Assembly: GCF_008728515.1 (NCBI RefSeq)
Contig: NC_044995.1
Span: 37,907,542-37,971,541, forward strand
Length of the DNA stretch: 64,000 bases
DNA from: Papio anubis
Taxonomy: Eukaryota; Chordata; Mammalia; Primates; Cercopithecidae
Direction: 5' to 3'
Numbering within the stretch: the stretch's first letter is position 1; each line of letters begins with the position of its first letter. The position numbers were made by a program, and so were the translations under genes. This document shows, one piece after another, positions 11,501 to 20,299 of the stretch. The notes under the pieces are model-generated. The model worked only from the letters and a program-made list of their open reading frames with translations, ran no database searches and was not told where the DNA came from.

Positions 11501-14500
11501 GTGTGTGAAAGAGGATGCTGCTTCCTATCCCAGCACCCAGTGGGCAGGGCCCTGAAATGACCCAACCCCCTGCCATTCCTTTCTCAGCACGTCTGTGTCA
11601 TGTGGCTCTTAATTCAGCCTCTGCCATACAGTTCACGCTCAGGCCTTGAGAGGCCCAGGTTTCCCCAGAGGTACAGTCAAGGTCATCTGTCATAGCTAGG
11701 CTTACAAAACAGAATTCCCTAATGGAGGTAGAGCTTCGTGCCCACCTCAGCATTCAGGACTGCACTGCCTGGCGCTAAGTGTCTGATGGATGGAATAAGA
11801 ATCTTCTAATATAGCCGGGCGCGGTGGCTGAAGCCTGTAATCCCAGCACTTTGGGAGGCCGAGACGGGCGGATCACGAGGTCAGGAGATCGAGACCATCC
11901 TGGCTGACACGGTGAAACCCCGTCTCTACTAAAAAATACAAAAACTTAGCCGGGCGAGGTGGCGGGCGCCTGTAGTCCCAGCTACTCGGGAGGCTGAGGC
12001 AGGAGAATGGCGTAAACCCGGGAGGCGGAGCTTGCAGTGAGCTGAGATCCGGCCACTGCACTCCAGCCTGGGCGACAGAGCGAGACTCCGTCTCAAAAAA
12101 AAAAAAAAAAAAAGAATCTTCTAATATATTAAGGTTCTGTTTAAAATTACCACAAGGCTGGGCACAGCAGCCCACACCTGTATTCCCAACATGGTGGGAG
12201 TCCGAGGCAGGAGGATCGCTTGAGCCCAGGAGGTTGAGGCTGCAGTGAGCCATGAACATACCACTGCACTCCAGCCTGGGCAACAGAGGGAGACTGCCTT
12301 GAAAAATAGTAAAAATAAAATACAAGATGTGGCTGGGCGCAGTGGCTCACACCTGTAATCCCACCACTTTGGAAGGCTGAGGCAGGCAGATCACTTGAAG
12401 TCAGGAGTTGGATACCAGCTTGGCCAACATGGTGAAACCCCATCTCTACTAAAAATACAAAAAAAAGCCGGGTACAGTGGCTCACACTTGTCATCCCAGC
12501 ATTTTGGGAGGCCAAGGCAGGTGGATCACCTGAGGTCAGGAGTTCTAAACCAGCCTGACCAACATGGTGAAACCCTGTCTCTCACTAAAAATACAAAAAT
12601 TAGCCAGGCATGGTGGCAGGCGCCTGTAATCACAGCTACTCGGGAGGCTGAGACAGGAGAATCACTTGAACCTGGGAGGCAGAGATTGCAGTGAGCTGAG
12701 ATCACACCATTGCACTGCAGCCTGGGTGACAAGAGTGAAACTCCATCTCAAAAAAGAAAAAAAAAAATTAGCTAGGTGTGGCAGTGGGCACCTCTAATCC
12801 CAGCCACTCGGGAGGCCGAGGTACAAGAATCACTTGAATCTGGGAGGCGGAGGTTGCAGTGAGTCGAGATCGCATCACTGTACTCTAGCCTGGATGACAG
12901 AATGAGACTCCATCTCAAAAAAGAAAAATGAATACAAGAGCCTTTCCCTGCCTTGTTGCTGTTGAGCTATTTCAATTCATTAACCCTCCTATGTCTTTGC
13001 AGACCTGGAGTGGAAGATCATTTATGTTGGCTCGGCTGAGAGTGAGGAGTTTGATCAGATCCTAGACTCGGTGCTGGTGGGCCCTGTACCAGCAGGGAGA
13101 CACATGTTTGTCTTTCAGGTAAGAAAGATGAGGCCTTAGGCCTTTAGCTCTTGACTCCTAGAAACATCCTCTTTTACCTGAAATCCCACAGAGTGCTTCA
13201 GGAATCAAAAGTTCAAGTTCAGCTGGGCACAGAGGCTCACGCCTATAGACCCAGCTACTCCAGGGGCTGAGGTGAGAGGATTGCTTGAGCCCAGGAGTCC
13301 GAGCCTGCAGTGAACTATGATTGAGCCACTGCACTCCAGCCTAGACAACACAGTGAGACCCTGTCTCTAAAAAAAGGAAAAAACAAGTATTAAAAAAACA
13401 GAGGCCGGGTACAGTGGCTCACACCTGTAATCCCAGCACTTTGGGAGGCCAAGGTGGCAGGACTGCTTGAGGCCAGGAGTGTGAGAGCAGCCTGGGCAAT
13501 ATAGTGAGACCCCAGCTCTACAAAAAACTTAAAAATCAGCAGAGCATAGTGGTGTACGCCTGTAGTCTCGGCCACTTGGGAGGCTGAAATGGGAGGCTCA
13601 CTTGAACCTGGGAGGTGGAAGCTACAGTGAGCCAAGACCACACCGTTGCACTCCAGCCTGGGTAATACAGCGAGACTCTGTCTCAAAAAAAAAAAAAAAA
13701 AGAAAAAAAGAAAAGAGTTGAGACCCTGTCTCAATCAATCAATTAAAAAAAATTTTAAAGTTCAGGTTCAAATCCTAGTTCTACTGTCAGGAACTATCTG
13801 ACCTCTCAGAGACTCTCAGGCCCTCCCTTCCCCCACCTCTGTGTCAAAGCTGCCACTGATTTACAGTCAATTCTCGTTATTCACAAGAGTTATGTTCTAT
13901 AAAGTTGCCGCGAACACTGATTTAGTGAGTACTGAACCATTGCCCCAGGGTAAATACAAGGTTAGATTGTTGGAAGTCACGTTTTCGTCAGCCAGTCAAT
14001 ACGTAAACTTGTATGTGTGTTGCTGTTGAAAGACACCAGGCCGGGTATGGTGGCACACACCTATAATCCCAGCACTTTGAGAGGCTGAGGTGGGTGGATC
14101 GCCTGAGGTCAGGGGTTCGAGAACAGCCTGGCCAACATGGTGAAACCGTATCTATACTAAAAATACAGAAATTAGCCAGGTGTGGTGGCGCTCACCTGTA
14201 ACCCCAGCTACTCAGGAGGCTGTGGTGGGAGAATCGCTTGAACCCGGGAGGTGGAGATTGCAGTGAGCTGAGATCACACCGGTACACTCCAGCCTGTGTG
14301 ATATAGCGAGAGACTTATCTCAAAAAAAAAGAAAAAAAAGACACCTTATTTAATATATACTGTGGTTCATTTATGTTGAATTCACAGCCAATAGCACTAT
14401 AACTCTCCTGAATGAAGCTTCTCTAATATGCATTTTTTCCATAAGGCCTTTCTTGCACCCTACACTGCACTTCAGCACTACCTTTGGGTGCCATCATAGA

Positions 14501-17044
14501 CAGCAAACTCACCAACAAAAAGCACAAAACATGGAAAAAAGGTAGCACTAAGTAGGCTGAGGAAAGGATGCTCATTCACAGTAAGAACTGAGACCAAAAG
14601 ACAGAGCGTTGCCTTGTTTGACCTCAGGTAGGAACAGGCGTGGTAGGTAACTCTAGCTTTTCCCTGTTCTGTGCATGTCTGCAAGTGACCGTGAAAGCAC
14701 CGCAGGTATTCATCTTGGGGTTACAAATAAATGTAGCAGGTAGGTGAACTTGCACATATGGACCCCATGAATAATGAATGAGGATAGACCGTAACTCCCA
14801 AGTGGATCTCATGCAGCACCCTGCCTGAGTTGTCAAATGTAGATTCTGGCCGGGTGTGGTGGCTTCCAGCACTTTGGGAGGCAGAGGCAGGAGGATTGCT
14901 TAAGGCCAGGAGTTCCAGACCAGCCTGGCCACATAGCGAGACCCCCATCTCTAGAAAAAATAAAAACAAGTAGCTGGGTGTAGGCTGGGCGCGGTGGCTC
15001 ACGCCTGTAATCCCAGCACTTGGGGTGGCCGAGGTGGGCGGATCATGAAGTCAGGAGATGGAGACCATCCTGGCTAACACGGTGAAACACCGTCTGTACT
15101 AAAAAATACAAAATAATTAGCCGGGTGTGGTGGCAGGTGCCTGTAGTCCCAGCTACTTGGGAGGCTGAGGCAGGAGAATGGCGTAAACCCTGGAGGCAGA
15201 GCTTGCAGTGAGCCGAGATCACGCCACTGCACTCCAGACTGGGAGAGAGAGCAAGACTCCGTAACAACAACAAAAAAAAGGCTGGGGGCTCATGCCTGTG
15301 ATCCCAACACTTTGGGAGTCCAAGATGGGTGGATCACTTGAGGTCAGGAGTTCAAGACCAGCCTGACCAATATGGCGAAACCCCAACTCTACTAAAACTA
15401 CAAAAATTAGCCAGGCGTGGTGGTAGGCGCCTGTAATCTCAACTACTCAGGAGGCTGAGGCAGCAGAATCGCTTGAACCTGTGAGGTGGAGGTTGCAGTG
15501 AGCTGAGATCCCACCATTGCACTTCAGCCTGGGCAACAGAGCAAAACTCCATGTAAAAAAAAAAAATACCAACAACAAAAAAAAGTCAGCCGGGTGTGGT
15601 GGTGTGCGTCTGTAGTCCCAGCTACCTGGGACACTGAGGCAGAATTGCTTGAACCCGAGAGGCAGAGGTTGAAAAAAAGAAAACTGAGGGCAGAGAGCAT
15701 ACTTTTTGCTCAGTAAATACATGTTGCTTGGGAATGTTTCTACTAATGACATAGAGGTATGGCTGTGGCACTGCTAAGGCCTAGGATGTGTCTCCCCTAG
15801 GCTGATGCCCCCAACCCATCCCTCATCCCAGAGACTGATGCCGTGGGTGTGACCGTAGTCCTCATCACCTGTACCTACCACGGACAGGAGTTCATCCGAG
15901 TAGGCTACTATGTCAACAACGAGTACCTCAACCCCGAGCTGCGTGAGAACCCACCCATGAAGCCAGATTTCTCCCAGGTGGGTCCTGTTTCCACTTCCTG
16001 CTTCCCACAAGGCCATTCTTTATACTTGGTGGGGAGTTCAGCCATTCAAATTGGGAGTCAAGGTTACTTCTTAAGGTTTTCAAGTAATGTTCAGTTCTTA
16101 CAGTACTGATTTAGAATAGGAGAAAAAGGCCTTTGTTTCTCAAAGGCATGTCTTAGAGAATTAAGATTAGATAGGCCTGCCTGGGCAACATAACGAGACC
16201 CTGTCCCTACCCCCTCCCCACCTCAGAAAATGAGCCAGACATGGGTGGAGTACTCTACTCTGGATGCTGAGGTGGGAGGATCACTTGAGCCCAGGAGTTT
16301 GAGGCTGCAGTGAGCTCAGATCATGCCACTGCATTCTAGCCTGGCTAACAGAGACTGTCCCTTAAAAAAAAAGATAGGTCCTGGGCCAGGTGCAGTGGCT
16401 CACACTTTGTAATCCCAGCACTTTAGGAGACCGAGGCTGTCGGATCACCTGAAGTCAGGAGTTCGAGACCAGCCTGGCCAACATGAAAGCCCGTCTCTAC
16501 TAAAAATAAGAAAATGAGCCAGGCATGGTGCCATGCACCTGTAGTTCCAGCTACATAGGAGGCTGAGGCAGGAGAATCGCTTGAACCCGGAAGGTGGAGG
16601 TTGCAGTGAGACAAGATCACACCATTGCACTCCAGCCTGGGCAAAAAAAGCAAAACTCCGTCTCAAAAAACAAAAAGATAGGTCCTAGCCCTAAATCATG
16701 GTGCACAGGTGTTTTCTGGAGTTCCATATGTGGGTTGCTCTTGCTGGGCTTCAGATGGGTGATTGGGGGTGTCCTGGCTCTATGGGAGCAAGGAGAGGGC
16801 ATGTCAACAAGGGTTGACGTTCCTCTTTCTGCCCCAGCTCCAGCGGAACATCTTGGCCTCGAACCCCCGGGTGACCCGCTTCCACATCAACTGGGACAAC
16901 AACACGGACAGGCTGGAGGCCATAGAGACCCAGGACCCCTCCCTGGGCTGCAGCCTCCCACTCAACTGCACTCCTATCAAGGGCCTGGGCCTCCCTGGCT
17001 GCATCCCTGGCCTCCTCCCTGAGAACTCCATGGACTGCATCTAA
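2400..17044 (+). CDS. ASF1B: Histone chaperone ASF1B (4 coding exons)
   Basis: Joined coding exons are 2400-2508, 13003-13118, 15801-15977 and 16838-17044, giving 606 coding bases plus stop and 202 aa, the known ASF1B length. All introns are GT-AG and phases join cleanly. ASF1B binds the H3-H4 dimer and passes it to CAF-1 or HIRA during nucleosome assembly. Residues 1-155 form the conserved immunoglobulin-like ASF1 core. Val94, needed for H3 contact in the family, is present, as is Asp37 in the HIRA/CAF-1 peptide groove. The C-terminal tail is the ASF1B type and ends ENSMDCI, with Ser198 as the known TLK target. Against human ASF1B as I remember it, I see Met to Thr in the NNTDRLE stretch and Gly to Ser in GCSLP. 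No sign of damage. Confidence 0.98.
2560..3205 (+). repeat. Degenerate minisatellite in ASF1B intron 1
   Basis: About 17 imperfect units of roughly 34-40 bases, each with a GGAGACC-like core (variants GGAGATC, GAAACC, GAAGACC) after a CCTCCC/TTTTCCC pyrimidine run. At 2639-2713 and 2714-2788 two neighbouring units form a 75-base dimer repeated with high identity. The rest has decayed strongly. Confidence 0.7.
3578..3874 (-). repeat. Alu, reverse
   Basis: Near full-length reverse Alu, from the poly-T tail at 3578 to the GCGCCCGG end. A further T-run at 3876-3900 follows. Confidence 0.9.
3901..4816. other. ASF1B intron 1, non-Alu stretch
   Basis: No gene, RNA or recognised repeat seen apart from a short AAATA run at about 4558-4570. 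Confidence 0.5.
4817..5104 (-). repeat. Alu, reverse, with internal deletion
   Basis: Reverse Alu missing part of the CAGTGGCGCGATCTCGGCTCACTGCAA region (join near 4881). Otherwise complete to the GTGCCCAGCC end. Confidence 0.85.
5348..5646 (-). repeat. Alu, reverse
   Basis: Reverse Alu with a scrambled 5' end (CACTTTGAATCACAAGCACGC before GGCC). An ATT-rich microsatellite at 5331-5360 precedes it. Confidence 0.85.
5852..6160 (+). repeat. Old Alu, forward
   Basis: Forward Alu with many differences (AluJ-like) and an A-tail ending about 6160. Confidence 0.85.
6403..7003 (+). repeat. Two forward Alus head to tail
   Basis: Alu 1 spans about 6403-6700 and Alu 2 about 6701-7003. Both are full length and end in AAC-rich tails. 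Confidence 0.9.
7060..7112. repeat. (CA)n/(TA)n microsatellite
   Basis: Imperfect TATATG and ACACAC run inside ASF1B intron 1. The sequence around it to 7365 shows nothing else. Confidence 0.8.
7365..7810. repeat. AluY inserted into an older reverse Alu
   Basis: A forward AluY at 7397-7694 splits a reverse Alu fragment (7365-7395 and 7708-7810). The duplicated target AGAGATAGGGTGT sits at 7383-7395 and 7695-7707, which proves the insertion order. Confidence 0.9.
7837..8297. repeat. Truncated forward Alu joined to reverse Alu pieces
   Basis: A forward left arm at 7837-7973 stops abruptly and runs into a reverse fragment (7974-8026), then a near-complete reverse Alu (8027-8297). The inverted join suggests recombination or deletion between opposed Alus. 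Confidence 0.8.
8330..9545 (-). repeat. Four reverse Alus with many small indels
   Basis: Approximate limits are 8330-8612, 8622-8880, 9021-9225 and 9248-9545. Copies that otherwise carry AluY-type bases have scattered one- to six-base losses, unlike neighbouring copies. This looks like a low-quality stretch of the assembly. Confidence 0.8.
9546..9857. other. ASF1B intron 1, non-repeat stretch
   Basis: No gene or recognised repeat seen. Confidence 0.5.
9858..10440 (+). repeat. AluYRa nested inside an old forward Alu
   Basis: A young AluY/YRa copy at about 9979-10275 sits in an AluJ-like element (9858-9978 and 10276-10440). The target GAAAAATTA is repeated at 9969-9977 and 10276-10284. Confidence 0.9.
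10441..10983. other. ASF1B intron 1, non-Alu stretch with a 16-base duplication
   Basis: A perfect tandem pair of 16-base units (TTCCAAAGTTGGATGC) lies at 10612-10627 and 10628-10643. Nothing else recognised. Confidence 0.6.
10984..11280 (+). repeat. Alu, forward
   Basis: Full-length forward Alu with an A-tail to 11280. Bases 11281-11796 after it show no gene or clear repeat. Confidence 0.9.
11814..12111 (+). repeat. AluYRa with 17-base target-site duplication
   Basis: Close to the AluYRa consensus, including GGCGTAAACCC and GATCCGGCCACTG. The duplicated target lies at 11797-11813 and 12112-12128 and is perfect, so this is a recent monkey-lineage insertion. Confidence 0.95.
12154..12925 (+). 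repeat. Alu monomer plus nested forward Alus
   Basis: A short Alu with fused arms spans 12154-12312. An outer Alu (12331-12464 and about 12761-12925) is interrupted by an inner full-length Alu at about 12467-12760. This cluster ends only about 80 bases before exon 2. Confidence 0.85.
13003..13118 (+). CDS. ASF1B: ASF1B coding exon 2
   Basis: Completes Asp37 and encodes residues 38-75, from LEWKIIYVGSAES to MFVFQ. The acceptor is TTTGCAG and the donor GTAAGA. Confidence 0.97.
13221..13700 (+). repeat. Alu monomer and full forward Alu
   Basis: A right-arm-like monomer at 13221-13385 and a full Alu at 13403-13700 with an A/G-rich tail. Confidence 0.85.
13758..13830 (+). repeat. MIR-like fragment
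   Basis: GGTTCAAATCCTAGTTCTACT followed by a CTGACCTCTCAGAGACTCTCAGG run resembles the forward MIR head and core. Confidence 0.45.
13860..14700 (+). repeat. Ancient interspersed repeat split by an Alu
   Basis: The stretches 13860-14039 and 14339-14700 read as one old repeat, possibly Tigger-type DNA transposon; the class is from memory and uncertain. A forward Alu (14040-14338) interrupts it, with AAAGACACC repeated at both edges. Confidence 0.4.
14040..14338 (+). repeat. Alu, forward
   Basis: Full-length forward Alu with an A-tail, inserted in the older repeat described around it. Confidence 0.9.
14847..15675 (+). repeat. Cluster of forward Alus
   Basis: A left-arm fragment at 14847-14987, full AluY-type copy 14988-15279, Alu 15280-15570 with a shortened 5' end, and a right-arm fragment 15580-15675 that probably continues the first fragment. 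Confidence 0.85.
15801..15977 (+). CDS. ASF1B: ASF1B coding exon 3
   Basis: Encodes residues 76-134, ADAPNPSLIP to KPDFSQ, including Val94 in the H3-binding strand. The acceptor is CCCTAG and the donor GTGGGT. Confidence 0.97.
16172..16677 (+). repeat. Partial and full forward Alus
   Basis: A 5'-truncated Alu at 16172-16372 and a full Alu at 16384-16677, both in ASF1B intron 3. Confidence 0.85.
16838..17044 (+). CDS. ASF1B: ASF1B coding exon 4 (terminal)
   Basis: Encodes residues 135-202, LQRNILASNP to NSMDCI, with TAA at 17042-17044. Carries the divergent ASF1B tail and Ser198. Confidence 0.97.
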   Translation, partial: LQRNILASNPRVTRFHINWDNNTDRLEAIETQDPSLGCSLPLNCTPIKGLGLPGCIPGLLPENSMDCI

Positions 17045-17975
17045 CTGCAGGAACCCAGTGTCCCAGCACACCAGGAGGGGCAACCAGGCCTCCCAGCAAG
17101 TCCTGCAGGGCCCATCTAGAGGACTTTGGGGGCCGTCAGCTGCATCCAGGTCTGTCAAACTCAGCCCCTAGGAAAGAACAGGCCTCCGGACTCCTCTAGT
17201 CCTGGCCAGAAGGATGATCTCGCTTCTCCTGTACAGGCCTATAAGAAGCAGGTACTTCAGTTCTAAATTCTTTCTGACTTGTGTTCTTTTCGTCTTCATA
17301 AATTCTACCTAAGGCCATTGTGCCACTGTGCACCCCTGAGTACCACTGACCCAAAGCTTTCCGACAGACCTCCCTGGCCTGCCTAGAGGCTTTCTTGGTC
17401 AGTGCCCGTCAAGGCTCTGGTCCTGCTGAGCCAAAGGTTCTGTCATTCCTTTCTCTTCCCGTACACTGAGCAGATCCACTCCAGCTTTCTGGTGTCACAG
17501 GCAGGAATCTTGGTTAGTAGGTAGACTTAGATCCCATTTCTGTCCTGCTCCCAGGAAGATTCTTAGGTCCTCTTCAATCCAGCAGCCCCTGGAAAACTCT
17601 GCTCCCAGAGGTGTGATCAGCAGGATGCTGAGGAACCATGTTGCCTTTCCTGTCAATCACAGCCACCTTCCTGTTATCTCCTAAATGGATCTGGCTTTTT
17701 CTGGTTGGAAGATGGTGTCAGAGGGCCTGCCTGCGCAGTCTGTCTCTGGGTCGGGGTCAGGGACCCTCTGCTTCTGGCAGCCTTAATCTTCTCTCTGCTA
17801 GGACCAGGGTGATTTCAAGCCAGGGAAGCAACTGGGACCCTGAAAACCGTCCCTCCCCAGCCTGCTCTCCCTCTCTGTGCCCTGGTCCCCTTGCTGCCAT
17901 GTGGATGCTGTTGTGATTGCTGTTTGTATATTATTAAAATGTTTTTATATTAAAAATGTTTGGTTGGTCTGAAAA
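17045..17975 (+). other. ASF1B: ASF1B 3' UTR with poly(A) signals
   Basis: Single-copy sequence ending in two ATTAAA signals at 17933-17938 and 17949-17954. There is no AATAAA. Cleavage is inferred near 17960-17975. Confidence 0.75.
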
Positions 17976-18120
17976 TTAAAAGCACTTCGTTTAGAATGAT
18001 TGTTTGTGCTTTTGTCTTGTGTGGACTGAAGCAACTTTGTCCACTCTCCCCCAGAAGTGGTCTCTTGACCTGTCCAGTGGGTGGGCTGTCCCATATCTTC
18101 TTCCCAGCTTCCTACTCCAG

Positions 18121-18414
18121 TTTTTTTTTTTTTGAGACGGAGTCTTGCTCGGTAGCCCGGGCTGGAGTGCAGTGGCCGGATCTCAGCTCACTGCAAGCTC
18201 CGCCTCCCGGGTTTACGCCATTCTCCTGCCTCAGCCTCCCAAGTAGCTGGGACTACAGGCGCCCGCCACCTCGCCCGGCTAGTTTTTTGTATTTTTAGTA
18301 GAGACGGGGTTTCACGGTGTTAGCCAGGATGGTCTCGATCTCCTGACCTCATGATCCGCCCGTCTCGGCCTCCCAAAGTGCTGGGATTACAGGCTTGAGC
18401 CACCCCGCCCGGCC
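18121..18414 (-). repeat. AluYRa, reverse, with target-site duplication
   Basis: Carries GGCCGGATCTC and CACCTCGCCCGGC in reverse orientation. CCTACTCCAGTTTT is repeated at about 18111-18124 and 18416-18429. Confidence 0.95.
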
Positions 18415-18595
18415 CCCTACTCCAGTTTTAATTGGTTCTACAGTATTCCAGACTGAGGTTCCAGAAGAGGTTTTTGTCAAAATTTAAGCAAACCAGCTGT
18501 CCTGCAGATAAGATTATAATCAGTGATTTTTCAGACTGCCCTTGACCCACAGGAAGAAATTAACATCGTGATCCCAACACACAAACAGCAATGCT

Positions 18596-18601
18596 TTTAT
18601 T
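18596..18601 (-). terminator. Minus-strand AATAAA behind an antisense open frame
   Basis: TTTATT on the + strand gives AATAAA on the minus strand. It lies 16 bases past the stop of a 412-codon antisense open frame (18617-19855). Whether any transcript uses it is unknown. Confidence 0.25.
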
Positions 18602-19184
18602 AAATTTTACTAAACCTTAACCATGTAACCATCCAGAGGCCGAGTGGTCAGCCATTTTCGCATAATTCACAGAAAGGCTTTGACTCTCCCTCCCTGGAAC
18701 CATGGTTGATCTGGGAACATGGGTGCAGACAGCAGCTGGAGAGGGCGTAGGCTGTTCAAGTCTAAGCAGCAGATCGGCTTGCAGTTGAGCCCAGCTAGCC
18801 CTTCCGTGTCGGGGTGACCTGACTTCTCCCCTCCCCTGACCCTCTCTTAAGTGCTTCTCAATCAGGAGCAGTTCGGCCCCGCAGAGCACATTCACCAATG
18901 TCAGGAGACAGCGGTTGCCACAGCCAGCAGGAAAAGAGGAGGGGCTACTGGCATCCAGTGGGTACAGGCGGGGGATGTTGCTCAACACCCAGTGGTGCGC
19001 AAGACACCCCCCAGCAGAGAATGATCCAGCCCCACCGTCAGTAATGTCGCAGTTGGGAAACCCCGACTGTCCTCGGCTAAGTGTGTACTGAAAGAGGATC
19101 CCGAAGGAAGGGGCAGGTTCCCTTTGCATTGCCGACAGGAAATACAGACGGGGAATAGGAGCAGGGAATCTGCCTGGCTGTACC

Positions 19185-19265
19185 CCAGATTCCTCATCTG
19201 TGCAATGGGAGTGATGATGGTAGCACCTACGCGATGGGAGTGTGGTGCGAAGGAGCGTTAAGTGG
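19185..19265 (+). repeat. MIR core fragment
   Basis: Reads CCTCATCTGTGCAATGGGAGTGATGAT, close to the MIR core TCATCTGTAAAATGGGGATAAT; only the core is preserved. The sequence 18430-19184 has no other recognised feature. Confidence 0.65.
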
Positions 19266-19801
19266 GTGCCAGCTCTTACTACTGGCAGGAGCCCAGGGCT
19301 AGGACCCAGCAAAGGGGTGGACATTGAGCGCCCCTTCCCAGCCACTCCTTGCGCCGGGCCCGGCATCCTCCTGACTGCGGCTGGGAAAACCCAGGAGGCC
19401 CCGCGGCCTGGCCCCCAAGCAGGCCTGGCCACGGCTGCCCAGCGCCAGGCCTTATGAATGACGCCGGCGGCGGCCGGGCGACCTCTGACCCGCGCGCCGG
19501 TCGCGCCCCTCCCCCGCTGGCAGGTGGTCAGCGGCTGCGCCGGGCAGGCCGCGGCGCCAACCCCGGCTGGCCGACAGCCGCTGCCGCACTGAGCGGGGGC
19601 GGGGGACTGCGGCGCGCGCTGGGCCGGCCGGGCGCCCGCCGGGGCCGCCTCCTGAGCCTCGGAGTGCTGCGCGGCCGCCCGCCAGCCTCCGCCGCCCCGC
19701 CCCGCCGGCCCGGGCTCGCAGACTGCGCCTCTGCCCCGCCCTCTCACCCCCGGATTGACACTGAGCGTTCTGCTGGGGGCTTGTCGAACAGGGCACCTCC
19801 G

Positions 19802-20016
19802 CCAATCGGCGGCCTCGCGGGGCGGACCCCGGGCCCAGTCCAGCGCCTTGGCCAATCGGACGCGTCTGCCCGCCCAGCTGCGGCCTCACGAGCGCGTGAA
19901 TGGCCGAGAGTCCGCGGTGACGTCACGAGATTGAGAGCCTATAGCGGCGCGAGAAGGTCGCCGGAGGGCCAATGGGCGGCGGCGCGGAGCCGTCAGTCAG
20001 GGCGGCCTAGGCCAAT
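19802..20016 (+). promoter_or_regulatory. PRKACA: PRKACA promoter: CCAAT boxes and a perfect CRE
   Basis: Four forward CCAAT boxes lie at 19802, 19852, 19969 and 20012. The palindromic CRE TGACGTCA is at 19918-19925. There is no clear TATA box, as expected for a CpG-island housekeeping promoter. The CRE is the CREB/ATF1 binding site, so the kinase that activates CREB carries a CREB site in its own promoter. The start site is inferred between about 20040 and 20150. Confidence 0.75.
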
Positions 20017-20253
20017 GAGCGGCGGGCTGCGGGGGCGTCACGGACAGCAGCAGAGATCTTGGGCTGAGGTTCCCGGGCGGGCGGGCGCGGAGAGACGCGG
20101 GAAGCAGGGGCTGGGCGGGGGTCGCGGCGCCGCAGCTAGCGCAGCCAGCCCGAGGGCCGCCGCCGCCGCCGCCCAGCGCGCTCCGGGGCCGCCGGCCGCC
20201 GCCAGCACCCGCCGCGCCGCAGCTCTCCTGACTGGCCTGCCGCCGCCGCCGCG

Positions 20254-20299
20254 ATGGGCAACGCCGCCGCCGCCAAGAAGGGCAGCGAGCAGGAGAGCG
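20254..20299 (+). CDS. PRKACA: PRKACA exon 1a (C-alpha-1 start)
   Basis: Encodes [15 protein letters not shown] plus the first base of codon 16. Gly2 is the myristoylation site. The donor is GTGAGT at 20300. Confidence 0.97.
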
